From NCBI RefSeq assembly GCF_900078305.2, contig NZ_LT546024.1, positions 1-64,000 of the forward strand: DNA of 64,000 nucleotides, in the 5' to 3' direction. Below, one piece after another: positions 15,421 to 24,676 of the stretch. The stretch comes from Corynebacterium bouchesdurhonense (lineage in GTDB: Bacteria > Actinomycetota > Actinomycetes > Mycobacteriales > Mycobacteriaceae). The position numbers and the translations under genes are program-made. The notes beneath the pieces were generated by a model. The model did no database searches and was not told the origin of the DNA. It saw nothing but the letters and a program-made list of their open reading frames with translations. The first letter of the stretch is position 1; every line of letters begins with the position of its first letter.

Positions 15421-16917
15421 TTAGGCTTCATCACCTTTCTGGATGCGGCGGACGAGGTCGGCGTTGGGGTTTCCCGACGGCAAGCCCAGGGGGTAGTTGC
15501 CGGTGAAGCACGCGGCGCAGAGGTTCTCGGGGGCCTGCTCGGAGGCCTCGATCATGTCGCTGATGGGCACGAACGCGAGGGAGTCCGCGCCGATCATGGT
15601 GCGGATGGATTCGGCGATGGCCTCCTCGCTGTCCGTGTGCCCGTGGTTGGCTATCAGCTCGCCGGGGCTGGCGAAGTCGATGCCGTAGAAGCACGGCCAC
15701 TTCACCGGCGGCGACGCGATGCGCACGTGCACCTCGCCCGCGCCCGCCTCGCGCAGCATGCGGATCAGCTTGCGCTGGGTGTTGCCGCGCACGATCGAAT
15801 CGTCCACCACTACGAGCTTTTTGCCCTCGATCACCTCGCGTACCGGGTTGAGCTTCAGGCGCAGGCCGAGCTGGCGCAGCGTGTCGGAGGGCTGGATGAA
15901 GGTGCGGCCCACGTACGCGTTCTTCATCATCCCCTGCTTGAAGGGGATGCCGGATTCCTCGGCGTAGCCGATCGCGGCCGGGGTGCCGGACTCGGGCACC
16001 GGCATCACCAGGTCGGCGTCGACGGGGAGCACGTTTGCTAGCCGACGCCCAATCTCGATGCGCGCCGAATTCACCGTCTGGCCGTCGATCACCGAATCCG
16101 GGCGGGCCACGTACACGTACTCGAACACGCAGTGCGCTTTGGTGGTCTCGGCGAAACGCTCGGAGTGCACGCCCGTTTCGTCGATCCAGATCAGCTCGCC
16201 CGGCTCGATGTCGCGGACGAAGGAGGCCCCGACGATGTCCAGCGCACACGTCTCGGAGGCCACCACCCAGCCGCCGTCGAGGCGGCCCAGGCTCAAGGGG
16301 CGCACGCCGTGCGGGTCGCGCGCGGCGTAGAGGGTGTGCCCGTCCGTGAACATGAAGCAGAACGCGCCCTTGACTCGGGGAAGCAGCTGCCGGGATGCGT
16401 CGAGAAGCGAAGCCCCGTCATCGATCAAATCCGCGAGCAGCGCGGAGACCACCGCCGTGTCCGAGGAGGAGCCCTGGCCCTTCACGCCCTCGGCGGGGAT
16501 GAGCTTCTTCTCAATCGCCTCGCGCTGCAGCTCCATGTAGTTGATCAGGTTGCCGTTGTGGGCCAGCGCCACGTCCGTGCCGTTGGGCGAGGTGCGGAAC
16601 ATGGGCTGCACGTTCTCCCACGAGTTGCCGCCCGCGGTGGAGTACCGGGTGTGGCCGATGGCTACGTCGCCCTGCAGCGCGTCCAGCACCGACTCGTCGA
16701 ACACCTGGCTGACCAGCCCCGTGTCCTTGAACACCACAATGTTGTCCTTATCCCCCACCGCGATGCCGGCCCCCTCCTGGCCGCGGTGCTGAAGGGCGAA
16801 AAGGCCGAAGTAGGTCAGCTTCGACACGTCCTCCCCGGGCGCCCACACGCCGAAGACGCCGCATTCCTCCCTCGGCTCGTCGGGTGCGGGAACTGCCGTA
16901 TTTGCAAGGTCATGCAC
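15421..16917 (-). CDS. purF: Amidophosphoribosyltransferase PurF
   Basis: This enzyme commits PRPP to purine synthesis. A short propeptide precedes the N-terminal nucleophile cysteine in EECGVFGVW. The PRPP loop VVDDSIVRGNT lies at about 354, and a C-terminal CAACFTGNYP segment holds cysteines of the Fe-S type found in the B. subtilis-like class. I place the start at GTG 16917 (498 residues), because TACAGT lies 7 nt before it and would give a leaderless mRNA; a GTG 9 bp upstream is the alternative. purM follows directly. Cysteine in GETAEHP-like context belongs to PurM, not here. Confidence 0.95.
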   Translation of the reverse strand: MHDLANTAVPAPDEPREECGVFGVWAPGEDVSKLTYFGLFALQHRGQEGAGIAVGDKDNIVVFKDTGLVSQVFDESVLDALQGDVAIGHTRYSTAGGNSWENVQPMFRTSPNGTDVALAHNGNLINYMELQREAIEKKLIPAEGVKGQGSSSDTAVVSALLADLIDDGASLLDASRQLLPRVKGAFCFMFTDGHTLYAARDPHGVRPLSLGRLDGGWVVASETCALDIVGASFVRDIEPGELIWIDETGVHSERFAETTKAHCVFEYVYVARPDSVIDGQTVNSARIEIGRRLANVLPVDADLVMPVPESGTPAAIGYAEESGIPFKQGMMKNAYVGRTFIQPSDTLRQLGLRLKLNPVREVIEGKKLVVVDDSIVRGNTQRKLIRMLREAGAGEVHVRIASPPVKWPCFYGIDFASPGELIANHGHTDSEEAIAESIRTMIGADSLAFVPISDMIEASEQAPENLCAACFTGNYPLGLPSGNPNADLVRRIQKGDEA

Positions 16918-16944
16918 GGCAACCACTGTATCCGAGACGGCGGC

Positions 16945-17322
16945 CTACAGCGGAATCACCGGCAGGCCGCGCGCGACCTCCCCGGCGCGTGACCCGGAGG
17001 CATCCACCCGCCCGGCCGCCACCTCGGCGTCGAAGGTGCTCAGCCCGGTGGCGAGGAGCAGCCAGGTGCGCGGGTCCGTCTCCACCACGTTGGGCGGGGT
17101 GCCGCGCGTGTGGCGGGGGCCCTCGATGCACTGCACCGCCACGAACGGCGGCACACGCAGCTCCACGGTGTGACCCGACAGCTCCTGTTCCAGGGTGCGC
17201 GCCGTGGTGCGCACCGCCGCCGCGAGCGCGGCGCGGCCCGGCTCCTCCGCATCGCCCCGCAGCCAGGGCGCGACTGCCTCCACGGCCGCGCGAGTCTGCG
17301 CCGGATCGGTCTTTTTCGCCAT
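16945..17322 (-). CDS. Sterol-carrier-protein-family conserved protein
   Basis: The 125-residue protein is of the actinobacterial SCP-ortholog type found just upstream of purF (Rv0807 in M. tuberculosis). Recognisable pieces are the VELRVPPFVAVQCIEG strand and WLLLATGLSTFDAEVAAGRVDASGSRAGEV near the C-terminus, which resembles the SCP2 hydrophobic-pocket region. A ligand or enzymatic role is not known. TAGTAT lies 7 nt before ATG 17322 with no Shine-Dalgarno sequence, so I prefer this to the in-frame ATG three codons upstream. Confidence 0.75.
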   Translation of the reverse strand: MAKKTDPAQTRAAVEAVAPWLRGDAEEPGRAALAAAVRTTARTLEQELSGHTVELRVPPFVAVQCIEGPRHTRGTPPNVVETDPRTWLLLATGLSTFDAEVAAGRVDASGSRAGEVARGLPVIPL

Positions 17323-17355
17323 GACCCTCATACTATGGCCCGCATACTAGGGTGT
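17323..17355. promoter_or_regulatory. Divergent leaderless promoters with a CATACTA repeat
   Basis: CATACTA occurs at 17329-17335 and again at 17343-17349. Read on the minus strand the first gives TAGTAT 7 nt before the SCP-like ATG 17322. Read on the plus strand the second gives CATACT 7 nt before an in-frame GTG at 17356 of the thioesterase. Confidence 0.5.
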
Positions 17356-17361
17356 GTGGGT

Positions 17362-18366
17362 ATGCCCAACCCCGAGCAAGTTGCGAAATCCCCCTCCATC
17401 ACGCTGCGCTTCATGGCCTCGCCCAACGACGTGCTGCACGCCGGCGCCCAGGGCGTGTCCGGCGGGCGCGTACTGGAGTGGATTGACAAGGCCGCATACG
17501 CCTGCGCCGCCCAGTGGTCCTCCACCTACTGCGTCACCGCGTACGTTGGCCACATCCACTTCACCCGCCCGATCCCCTCGGGCCACATTGTGGAGGTGCG
17601 CTCCCGCATCGCCCTGACCGGCCGCTCCTCCATGCACATTGTGAACGAGGTGCTCTCCGCCGACCCCCGCCAAGGCGTGTTCACCCGCGCGTGCGACTGC
17701 CTGGTCATCTTCGTGGCCAAGGACCCGGAGACCGGCAAGCCGACGCAGGTGCCCACGTTCGTGCCGCAGACGGACGAGGAGCGGCGGGTGGCGGACGCGG
17801 CGCTGTCGCGCATCGACCTGCGCCGCGCCATCGAGGAGGAGATGGCCGAGCAGACGTACACCGAAGACTCGACCGCGCCGCGCCTGGTGCACCGCTTCCT
17901 GGCCAAGCCCACGGACGTGAACTGGGGCGGGAACGTGCACGGCGGCACGGCCATGGAGTGGATCGACGAGGCGGGCGCCGCCTGCACCATGGAGTGGTCC
18001 GGCGAGCGCACCGTGGCGGTCTACGCCGGCGGCATCCGCTTTTACCGCCCCATCCATATCGGCGACCTGATCGAGGTTGAGGCGCGCCTGACCCGCACGG
18101 ACACCCGCTCCCTGCACACCTCGATCCACGTGCGCTCCGGCGACCCCCGCGGCGGGCGCGACAGCCTGCAGGACGCGATCCACGCCTCGGTGACGTACCT
18201 GGGCACGGACATCGACGGCAACCCGCTGCCCGCCCGCCAGTTCACCCCGGTCACCGAGGAGGACAAGCGCCTGTGGGAGCACACGCAGACCCTCAAGGAC
18301 CTGCGCGGCCAGTACGAGCCGGAGCCCCTAGTGCGCCTGCCGGAGGCGGCCCAGCGCACCGACTAG
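17362..18366 (+). CDS. Acyl-CoA thioesterase, double hotdog
   Basis: The 334-residue protein has two hotdog domains (about 10-150 and 180-315). Each has the loop G-x-(V/A)-x-x-G-(R/T)-x-(L/M)-E-W-I-D: GVSGGRVLEWIDKA and NVHGGTAMEWIDEA. This matches the YciA/BACH group that hydrolyses acyl-CoAs to free acid and CoA. Substrate length is unknown. ATG 17362 is the conventional start; an in-frame GTG at 17356 fits a leaderless promoter better and would add two residues. It converges on purL with a 1-bp gap. Confidence 0.88.
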   Translation: MPNPEQVAKSPSITLRFMASPNDVLHAGAQGVSGGRVLEWIDKAAYACAAQWSSTYCVTAYVGHIHFTRPIPSGHIVEVRSRIALTGRSSMHIVNEVLSADPRQGVFTRACDCLVIFVAKDPETGKPTQVPTFVPQTDEERRVADAALSRIDLRRAIEEEMAEQTYTEDSTAPRLVHRFLAKPTDVNWGGNVHGGTAMEWIDEAGAACTMEWSGERTVAVYAGGIRFYRPIHIGDLIEVEARLTRTDTRSLHTSIHVRSGDPRGGRDSLQDAIHASVTYLGTDIDGNPLPARQFTPVTEEDKRLWEHTQTLKDLRGQYEPEPLVRLPEAAQRTD

Positions 18367-18367
18367 C

Positions 18368-20641
18368 TCACACCGCGGCGTTCGGTGCAGTGGCGTGGCC
18401 GAAGTGGCGCGGCATGGTCTCGGACCACGCGCTGGCCAGCTCGCTCAGCGCCACGGACTCGCCCGCGAATCGGATGGTGCCGTCCTCGGTAGTCGAGCCG
18501 ATCACCGCGACCGGGATGCCCGCGGCGTCGGCGCGCTCCACGGCGGCGTCCACGCGGTCGCGCGTCACCGCCACCAGCACGCGGGAGGCGGACTCGGAGA
18601 ACAGCGCGGTGAACGCGTCCTCGTGCACAACGGTGAGGTCTAGGTCCGCGCCGAGGCCCGAGCCGAGCAGCAGCTCGAACACAGCCTGGGAGAGGCCGCC
18701 CTCGGACAGGTCGTGCGCGGCGGTAATGCCCTCCACGCCGGAGAAGTACTCCGCCAGGCGCGCCTCGTTGGCCAGGTCAACCTGCGGCGGCAGGCCGGCG
18801 AGGCCCTGGCCCGAGATGTCCTGCCACACGGAGCCGCCAAACTCGTCGGCGGTCGCACCCAGCAGCACCAAGGTCTGCTCCTCGCCGGACGTCAGTGCGT
18901 GGGGGATCGCCTTGGTCACGTCCTCGATCACTCCCAGCACGCCGACCACGGGAGTGGGCAGGATGGGCGTGTCGCCGGTCTGGTTGTAGAAGCTGACGTT
19001 GCCGCCGGAGACGGGGATGGCCAGCTCGGCGGAGCCGTCGGCAAGCCCGTGCACCGCCTCGCGGAATTGCCACATCACGTCCGGGTTCTCGGGCGAGCCG
19101 AAGTTGAGGCAGTTGGTCACGGCCACCGGGGTGGCGCCGGTGACGGCCACGTTGCGGTAGGCCTCCGCCAGCGCGAGGCGCGCGCCCAAGTTCGGGTCCA
19201 GGTAGGTGTAGCGCCCGGACGCGTCGGCTGAGACGGCTACGCCGCGCCCGGTCTCCTCGTTGATGCGCAGGACGCCGGAGTCCGCCCGCTTGGCCTGCAC
19301 GGTGTTGCCGCGCACGTAGCGGTCGTACTGCTCGGTGATGAAGTCGCGCGAGCACAGCGCGGGGGAGGCGACCATCTTCAGCCAGGTCTCTTTGAGAGCT
19401 TCATGCTTGTCGACGCCCCCTTCCAGCGCCTGCACCCCATCGAGCCACGCGGGGCGGGCGTAGGGGCGCTCGTAGACCGGGCCAGCGTCGATGGTGGACG
19501 GCGGCGCGTCCAGCACCAGCTCGCCCTGGTGGTACACGGCCAGGCGGTCGTGCTCGTCGGTGACCTCGCCGATCACCGCAGCATGCACGTCCCACTTGGC
19601 GCAGATCTCCATGAAGGTGTCCACATTCTCCGGGGCCACCACGGCGCACATGCGCTCCTGGGACTCGGAGGCGAGGATCTCCGCCGCGGTCATGTTCTCG
19701 GCGCGCAGCGGCACCGCGTCCAGGTCCACGCGCATGCCGCCGTCGCCCGCCGCCGCCAGCTCGGAGGTGGCGCAGGACAGGCCACCGCCGCCGAGGTCCT
19801 GGATGCCCACCACCACGCCGGCGGCGTAGAGCTCGAGGCAGCACTCGATGAGCACCTTTTCCGCGAACGGGTCGCCCACCTGCACGGCGGGGAGCTTGCG
19901 CTCCTCGCCCTCCTCGAAGGTGGCGGAGCCGAGCACGCTCACGCCGCCGATGCCGTCCAGGCCGGTGCGGGAGCCGAAGAGGATGACCTTGTTGCCGGTG
20001 CCGGAAGCGAACGCGAGGTGGAGGTCCTCCACCTTCAGCGTGCCCACGCACAGGGCGTTGACCAGCGGATTGCCGGCGTACGCCTCGTCGAAGACGGTCT
20101 CGCCGCCGATGTTGGGCAGGCCCAGGCAGTTGCCGTAGCCGCCGATGCCGTGCACCACGCCCGGCAGGACGCGCTTGGTATCGTCCGCGTCGATAGGGCC
20201 GAAGCGCAGCTGGTCCATCACGGCGATTGGGCGCGCGCCCATGGCCATGATGTCGCGCACGATGCCGCCGACGCCGGTCGCCGCACCCTGGTACGGCTCA
20301 ACGAAGGAGGGGTGGTTGTGGCTCTCAACGCGGAAGGTCACCGCATCTCCGCCGCCGATGTCCACCACGCCCGCGTTTTCACCGATGCCGGCGAGGATCT
20401 TGGACGCCATCTCCTCGGTCATCGTCTCGCCGAAGTAGCGCAGGTGCACCTTGGAGGACTTGTAGGAGCAGTGCTCGGACCACATCACGGAGTACACGGT
20501 CAGCTCCGCGTCCGTGGGGCGTCGCCCGAGGATGTCCTTGATCTTCTGGTACTCGTCGTCCTTCAGGCCCAGCTCCGCGTACGGCTGCACCAGCTCGGGC
20601 GTGGCCTTGGCGTTCTCGACGGTGTCATTGATCACGGTCAT
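18368..20641 (-). CDS. purL: Phosphoribosylformylglycinamidine synthase subunit PurL
   Basis: The 757-residue small-type PurL uses ATP and ammonia from PurQ to make FGAM. The N-terminal SEHCSYKSS motif is at about 56, followed by [17 protein letters not shown], a second nucleotide-binding repeat with [16 protein letters not shown] (about 285), and the C-terminal [12 protein letters not shown]. It forms a complex with PurQ and PurS, encoded just upstream with an 8-bp gap. A copy of the dispersed motif at 19405 encodes GVDKHEA. Confidence 0.97.
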   Translation of the reverse strand: MTVINDTVENAKATPELVQPYAELGLKDDEYQKIKDILGRRPTDAELTVYSVMWSEHCSYKSSKVHLRYFGETMTEEMASKILAGIGENAGVVDIGGGDAVTFRVESHNHPSFVEPYQGAATGVGGIVRDIMAMGARPIAVMDQLRFGPIDADDTKRVLPGVVHGIGGYGNCLGLPNIGGETVFDEAYAGNPLVNALCVGTLKVEDLHLAFASGTGNKVILFGSRTGLDGIGGVSVLGSATFEEGEERKLPAVQVGDPFAEKVLIECCLELYAAGVVVGIQDLGGGGLSCATSELAAAGDGGMRVDLDAVPLRAENMTAAEILASESQERMCAVVAPENVDTFMEICAKWDVHAAVIGEVTDEHDRLAVYHQGELVLDAPPSTIDAGPVYERPYARPAWLDGVQALEGGVDKHEALKETWLKMVASPALCSRDFITEQYDRYVRGNTVQAKRADSGVLRINEETGRGVAVSADASGRYTYLDPNLGARLALAEAYRNVAVTGATPVAVTNCLNFGSPENPDVMWQFREAVHGLADGSAELAIPVSGGNVSFYNQTGDTPILPTPVVGVLGVIEDVTKAIPHALTSGEEQTLVLLGATADEFGGSVWQDISGQGLAGLPPQVDLANEARLAEYFSGVEGITAAHDLSEGGLSQAVFELLLGSGLGADLDLTVVHEDAFTALFSESASRVLVAVTRDRVDAAVERADAAGIPVAVIGSTTEDGTIRFAGESVALSELASAWSETMPRHFGHATAPNAAV

Positions 20642-20649
20642 GGGAATCT

Positions 20650-21330
20650 TTACGCTCCGATCTTCGAAATCGCGTCGAGTGCGGATGTGAACAGGCTCAG
20701 GCCGTCGGTGGACGGGCCGGTGAGCGTCTCGATGGCGTGCTCCGGGTGCGGCATGAGCCCCACCACGCGGCCGGTCTCATTGGTCACGCCGGCAATGGAG
20801 TTGATGGAGCCGTTGAAGTTGTCGGTGTAGCGGAACACCACGCGACCCTCCTTCTCCAGCGCCTCGATGGTCTCGGGCGCCGCCTGGAAGCGGCCCTCGC
20901 CGTGCTTGGCCGGCACGAGGATGCGCTGCCCCTCCTCGAACTCGGAGGTCCACGCCGTGCTCGCGTTGGCCACCTCCAAGTAGGTATCCACGCAGTGGAA
21001 GTTGAGGTACTGGTTGCGCGTGAGCGCACCCGGCAGGAGGCCCGCCTCGGTGAGGATCTGGAAGCCGTTGCAGATGCCGAGCACCGGCATGCCGCCCTTG
21101 GCTGCCTCGATCACCGCACCCATCATGGGCGCCTGCGCCGCGATGGCCCCGGAGCGCAGGTAGTCGCCGTAAGAGAAGCCGCCCGGCACCACCACGGCGT
21201 CCACGCCGGTGAGGTCCTCGTCCGCGTGCCACAGCTGGCGGGGCTCGGCGCCGGCGAGGCGGACGGCGCGCAGCGCGTCAACGTCGTCAAGCGTGCCCGG
21301 AAACGTGATTACCCCAATGGTTGCGCTCAT
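20650..21330 (-). CDS. purQ: Phosphoribosylformylglycinamidine synthase subunit PurQ
   Basis: The 226-residue class I glutamine amidotransferase supplies ammonia to PurL. The nucleophile is in VLGICNGFQ (Cys about 88); the His-Glu pair is in MPHPEHAIE near residue 197. It starts with [12 protein letters not shown] typical of PurQ around 53. The ATGA overlap with purS shows translational coupling. Confidence 0.97.
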   Translation of the reverse strand: MSATIGVITFPGTLDDVDALRAVRLAGAEPRQLWHADEDLTGVDAVVVPGGFSYGDYLRSGAIAAQAPMMGAVIEAAKGGMPVLGICNGFQILTEAGLLPGALTRNQYLNFHCVDTYLEVANASTAWTSEFEEGQRILVPAKHGEGRFQAAPETIEALEKEGRVVFRYTDNFNGSINSIAGVTNETGRVVGLMPHPEHAIETLTGPSTDGLSLFTSALDAISKIGA

Positions 21331-21557
21331 CGCACAACCTCGAAGTCCTCGATCACCGTGTTGGCCAGCAGCGTCTCGGCGACGCGGCGCAGCTCCTCGT
21401 CCGAGATCGCGTCGCTCACCTCGATTTCGAAGCGCTTGCCCTGGCGGACGTCGGTGACGCCCTCCACACCGATCCGGCCGAGCGCGCGCAGCACGGCCTG
21501 GCCCTGCGGATCCAGGATCTCTGCTTTCGGCATGACATTGACAACGACACGAGCCAT
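21327..21557 (-). CDS. purS: Phosphoribosylformylglycinamidine synthase subunit PurS
   Basis: The 76-residue protein bridges PurL and PurQ in the three-part FGAM synthase. It shows the PurS pattern [17 protein letters not shown] and the [11 protein letters not shown] strand. AAGGA lies 5 nt before the ATG. It is the first gene of purSQL. Confidence 0.95.
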   Translation of the reverse strand: MARVVVNVMPKAEILDPQGQAVLRALGRIGVEGVTDVRQGKRFEIEVSDAISDEELRRVAETLLANTVIEDFEVVR

Positions 21558-21666
21558 GGGAATCCTTCGCGTTGAGGGGTCAAAAGACGCACGTCAGTAT
21601 ATCCGACGCCCCACACGAGCTTTTTGCTTGGCGCTAAGCCGTAGCTCATAGCCCCGCCACATAAAT

Positions 21667-21681
21667 TGAAAACGGTTTTCA
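21667..21681 (+). promoter_or_regulatory. Zur box before the zinc ABC operon
   Basis: The 15-bp sequence TGAAAACGGTTTTCA is a perfect palindrome around a central G, flanked by A+T, and resembles known actinobacterial Zur sites. It lies where a -35 would be for the -10 TAGATT at 21690-21695, which is 6 nt from the ATG. Bound Zur plus zinc would block transcription. The transcript would be leaderless. Confidence 0.75.
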
Positions 21682-21701
21682 TTAGTGGTTAGATTCAGCC
21701 C

Positions 21702-22532
21702 ATGCGATACCTCACAATCGCGGCCATCGTCGCCGCCGCCAGCCTCACCGCCTGCTCCGCCGCCGAGGAAAGCGGAGACGACGAACAGCCGGGCCTGCTC
21801 GCCACCACCGGCGTGTGGGCGGACGTGGCGGGCGCGGTCACGGGCCAAGAGGTGGAGGCGATCATCACCGGCACCGAGATCGATCCCCACCACTTCGAGC
21901 CCGCCGCGCAAGACCTGGCCAAGGTCAAGGCCGCGGCGACGCTCGTGGCCAACGGCGGCGGGTACGACGCCAGCCTCTACACCGCCGCCGACCAAGACAA
22001 CGTGATCAACGCCTTCGACCTCGCGGGCCACGACCACGACGACCACCACGATCACAGTGTCAACGAGCACGTCTGGTTCTCCCCGGACGCCATCACCGCG
22101 GTGGCCAAGGAGGTGCAGGCTCGGGCTGGTGGTGACGCGGGGGACGTCGAAAAGCGAATGCAAGCGCTGAAGCAGAAGATTGCGGACCTGCCGCACCTGC
22201 ACGTGATGCAGACGGAGTCCATCGCGGACCACCTGATCGCGGGCTCCGAGATGCACGACGTGACCCCGGACGGCTACAGGCACGCGGCGCTGAACGAGGC
22301 GGAGCCGTCTGTGAGCGACGTGGCGGAGGCGATGACCAAGATCGACTCGGGTGAGGTGGATGTGCTGATCTTCAACCCGCAGTCTGCGAGCAACGCGGCG
22401 CAGCGCCTCGTGGACGCCGCGAAGGCCAAGGGCGTCAAGATTGTGGAGATCACCGAGCTGCCGCCGGCCGGCACGGACGTTCTGGACTACATTGAGCAGG
22501 TGACTGATTCCCTGGTTCAAGCGGCGAAGTGA
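21702..22532 (+). CDS. Zinc-type ABC transporter substrate-binding lipoprotein (ZnuA/AztC class)
   Basis: The 276-residue cluster A-1 metal-binding protein has a lipobox LTAC (Cys18). Metal ligands are likely His in DPHHFEP (about 64), the loop histidines around 118 and HVWF, and Asp/Glu near the C-terminus. A His/Asp-rich loop (GHDHDDHHDHS, about 108-118) typical of zinc-binding members collects zinc. The upstream Zur box supports zinc as substrate. The ATPase gene starts inside its stop (GTGA). Confidence 0.9.
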   Translation: MRYLTIAAIVAAASLTACSAAEESGDDEQPGLLATTGVWADVAGAVTGQEVEAIITGTEIDPHHFEPAAQDLAKVKAAATLVANGGGYDASLYTAADQDNVINAFDLAGHDHDDHHDHSVNEHVWFSPDAITAVAKEVQARAGGDAGDVEKRMQALKQKIADLPHLHVMQTESIADHLIAGSEMHDVTPDGYRHAALNEAEPSVSDVAEAMTKIDSGEVDVLIFNPQSASNAAQRLVDAAKAKGVKIVEITELPPAGTDVLDYIEQVTDSLVQAAK

Positions 22533-23206
22533 TCTGCCAGTTCCGCGACGCAGCCGTCGCGCCGCTGTGGTCCGGCCTCAACCTCTCGCTCGAGCGCGGC
22601 GAGTTCCTCGCGGTGCTCGGGCCGAACGGCGTGGGCAAATCCACGCTGCTGGGCACCATCCTGGGCACCCGCGAGCTCACCGCCGGCCGCGTCGAGGTGG
22701 GCGGGCGCGTGGGCCTGATCCCGCAGCAGCGCATGTTCCCGCGCGACCTGCCGGTGCGGGGGCGCGACCTCGTCTCGCTTGCCATCTCGCATCGGGGGCG
22801 CGTGGCCAAGGCGAGCGTCGATACGCAGCTCGAGGCCGTGGGGGCGCTCGGCTTCGCCGACAAGCAGGTGGGCGTCCTCTCCGGCGGGCAGCAGCAGCTG
22901 ATCCGCCAGGCGCAGGCGTTTGCCAAGGATCCGGAGCTAGTGCTTGCCGACGAACCCCTCCTCTCCCTCGACCCAGCCCGCCAACGCGACACCGTGCGCC
23001 GGCTCCACGAGCACCCGGCCGCGGTGATGTGCGTGACCCACTCCATCAACCCGCTCCTCGGCGTGGTGGACCGCGTGCTCTACATCGGACCCGAGGGCCA
23101 CGTGGTGGGCACGGTGGGCGAGGTCATGCGCTCCGACGCCCTCAGCGAGCTGTACGGCACGCGCGTGGACGTGGTCGAGGTGGGCGGAAAGGTGGTGGTC
23201 CTGTGA
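22529..23206 (+). CDS. Zinc-type ABC transporter ATP-binding protein
   Basis: The 225-residue ATPase has Walker A GPNGVGKST (about 31), Q-loop at LIPQQR, signature LSGGQQQ (about 117), Walker B LVLADEP and the H-loop VTHSIN. It lacks an N-terminal extension, which is common in this class. It overlaps both neighbours by 4 bp, so the three genes are translated as one unit. Confidence 0.92.
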   Translation: MICQFRDAAVAPLWSGLNLSLERGEFLAVLGPNGVGKSTLLGTILGTRELTAGRVEVGGRVGLIPQQRMFPRDLPVRGRDLVSLAISHRGRVAKASVDTQLEAVGALGFADKQVGVLSGGQQQLIRQAQAFAKDPELVLADEPLLSLDPARQRDTVRRLHEHPAAVMCVTHSINPLLGVVDRVLYIGPEGHVVGTVGEVMRSDALSELYGTRVDVVEVGGKVVVL

Positions 23207-24012
23207 CCACGCTCGAGCTGCTCAACCTGGATTTCGTGCGCGCGACCCTCGTGGCGTGCGCCCTGCTCGGCGTGCTTTCGGGCGTGATGGCGCCGCTGGT
23301 GGTGCTGCGGCAGATGTCCTTTTCCGTCCACGCCACCAGCGAGCTGGCGCTCATGGGCGCCTCGGCCGCCCTGCTCTTCGGCCTCAACGTGGGCGCGGGC
23401 GCCATCGCGGGCGCCGTGGTGGCCGCGCTCGTGCTGGCGGCGCTGGGGCTGCAGGGGCAGCAGGATTCCGCCGTGGGCGTGGTGATGAGCTTCGGCATGG
23501 GCCTGTCCGTGCTGTTCATCCACCTCTACCCCGGCAACTCGGGCCGCGCCCTGGCGCTGCTCACCGGCCAGATCGTGGGCGTGAGCGGCCAGGACCTGTG
23601 GCTTCTGGGGCTGACCACGGCGCTGGTTGCGGGCACGGTGGCCTTGTTGTGGCGCCCGCTGCTGTTCGCGTCCGCGGACCCGGAGATGGCCGCTGCCAGC
23701 GGTGTGCCGGTGCGCGCGATGGCGTTCGTGTTCGCCGTGTTGGTGGGCGTGGCCTCGGCGCAGAGCGTGCAGATCGTCGGTGCCCTGCTGGTGATGTCGC
23801 TGCTCATCACCCCCGGCGCCGCGGCCGCCCAGGTCACCGCCGACCCGAAGTTGGCCGTAGCGCTCTCGGTCGCCTTCGCCGAGGTATCCGCCGTGGGCGG
23901 CATGATCGCCTCCCTGGCCCCGGGCGTGCCGGTCTCGGTGTTCGTGGCGTTCGTGTCCTTCGCCATCTACCTGGTGTGCCGGCTCGTGGGCCGCTACAGG
24001 TACGCGCGGTAA
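23203..24012 (+). CDS. Zinc-type ABC transporter permease (ZnuB class)
   Basis: The 269-residue ABC-3 family membrane protein has about eight segments. VVLRQMSFSVHATSELALMGA near residue 30 is the family hallmark, with a conserved DPEMAAASGVP loop about 160 that contacts the ATPase. GTG 23203 overlaps the ATPase stop as GTGA. The 3' end overlaps the convergent DUF2334 gene by 19 bp. Confidence 0.9.
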   Translation: MTTLELLNLDFVRATLVACALLGVLSGVMAPLVVLRQMSFSVHATSELALMGASAALLFGLNVGAGAIAGAVVAALVLAALGLQGQQDSAVGVVMSFGMGLSVLFIHLYPGNSGRALALLTGQIVGVSGQDLWLLGLTTALVAGTVALLWRPLLFASADPEMAAASGVPVRAMAFVFAVLVGVASAQSVQIVGALLVMSLLITPGAAAAQVTADPKLAVALSVAFAEVSAVGGMIASLAPGVPVSVFVAFVSFAIYLVCRLVGRYRYAR

Positions 24013-24668
24013 TCGTCGGGCCGGGCGCCGGCGCCCACCGCCGCGTCCGCCGCGTTGAGGAAGTCCCGGCGCACCTTCTTCTGGTCCAGCTCGCGGCCGG
24101 AGACCGAGAGCCTGATGGTGTTTCCGCGCTCCGCGCCGCGCTGCGCCGCCGCGATGACGTTTCGGCGCCACCACTTCGCCGCGCCGTAGCCCTCGCCCAC
24201 AGAGAGGTTGCGGCACTGCGTGAACCCGCCGGTGCGCAGGTGGTGGACGCCCTTGTTGGACACGGCGATGTCGAAGTCGAAATCCGGTAGCACGTCCAGG
24301 GTGCCCCGGGAGAGCTGCCAGCGCGGCGGGGCGAACATGCGCAAGTCAAAGCCGAGGGATTCCATCTGGCGCGTCGCCCCCTTGAGCCGCAGGCGCGCCT
24401 CGTGCTCCTCCAGGGTGGCAAACTCGGCGCGGCGGCCCTGCACCGGCTGGTCGAAGCCGTTGAGCAGCAAGGCCCGCTCACCGAGCTGCGCGCGCAGCCA
24501 GGAACGGGTCTGTTTGTCTTTGGCCAGGTGCCACCGCTTGTCAATGTGCGGCGCCACCAGGAGCGACACCGGGATCTCCCGGCGGTCTAGCTCATCCACC
24601 AGGCTGCGCACCCCGTCCAAGGTCTCGTCGAAGATGGAGGAAACGGAGACGAGGAGGCGGCCTGGCAT
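23994..24668 (-). CDS. DUF2334 / polysaccharide-deacetylase-like protein
   Basis: The 224-residue protein fits the DUF2334 group of the carbohydrate-deacetylase superfamily: VSVSSIFDETLDGVRSLVDEL at the start, then VAPHIDKRWHL (about 38), LNGFDQP (about 69) where the family usually has H-G, and a FAPPRWQLS motif near 112. The usual first-motif Asp and His pair is not complete, as SSIFDET replaces the DD pattern, so metal-dependent activity is uncertain. Actinobacteria carry close homologues of unknown substrate. Confidence 0.65.
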   Translation of the reverse strand: MPGRLLVSVSSIFDETLDGVRSLVDELDRREIPVSLLVAPHIDKRWHLAKDKQTRSWLRAQLGERALLLNGFDQPVQGRRAEFATLEEHEARLRLKGATRQMESLGFDLRMFAPPRWQLSRGTLDVLPDFDFDIAVSNKGVHHLRTGGFTQCRNLSVGEGYGAAKWWRRNVIAAAQRGAERGNTIRLSVSGRELDQKKVRRDFLNAADAAVGAGARPDDYRAYL

Positions 24669-24676
24669 AAGGGAAA

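Noticed and set aside
22567..24012. Permease frame starting at 22567
   Set aside because: That frame first runs antiparallel in phase through the ATPase gene; the real start is GTG 23203 overlapping the ATPase stop.
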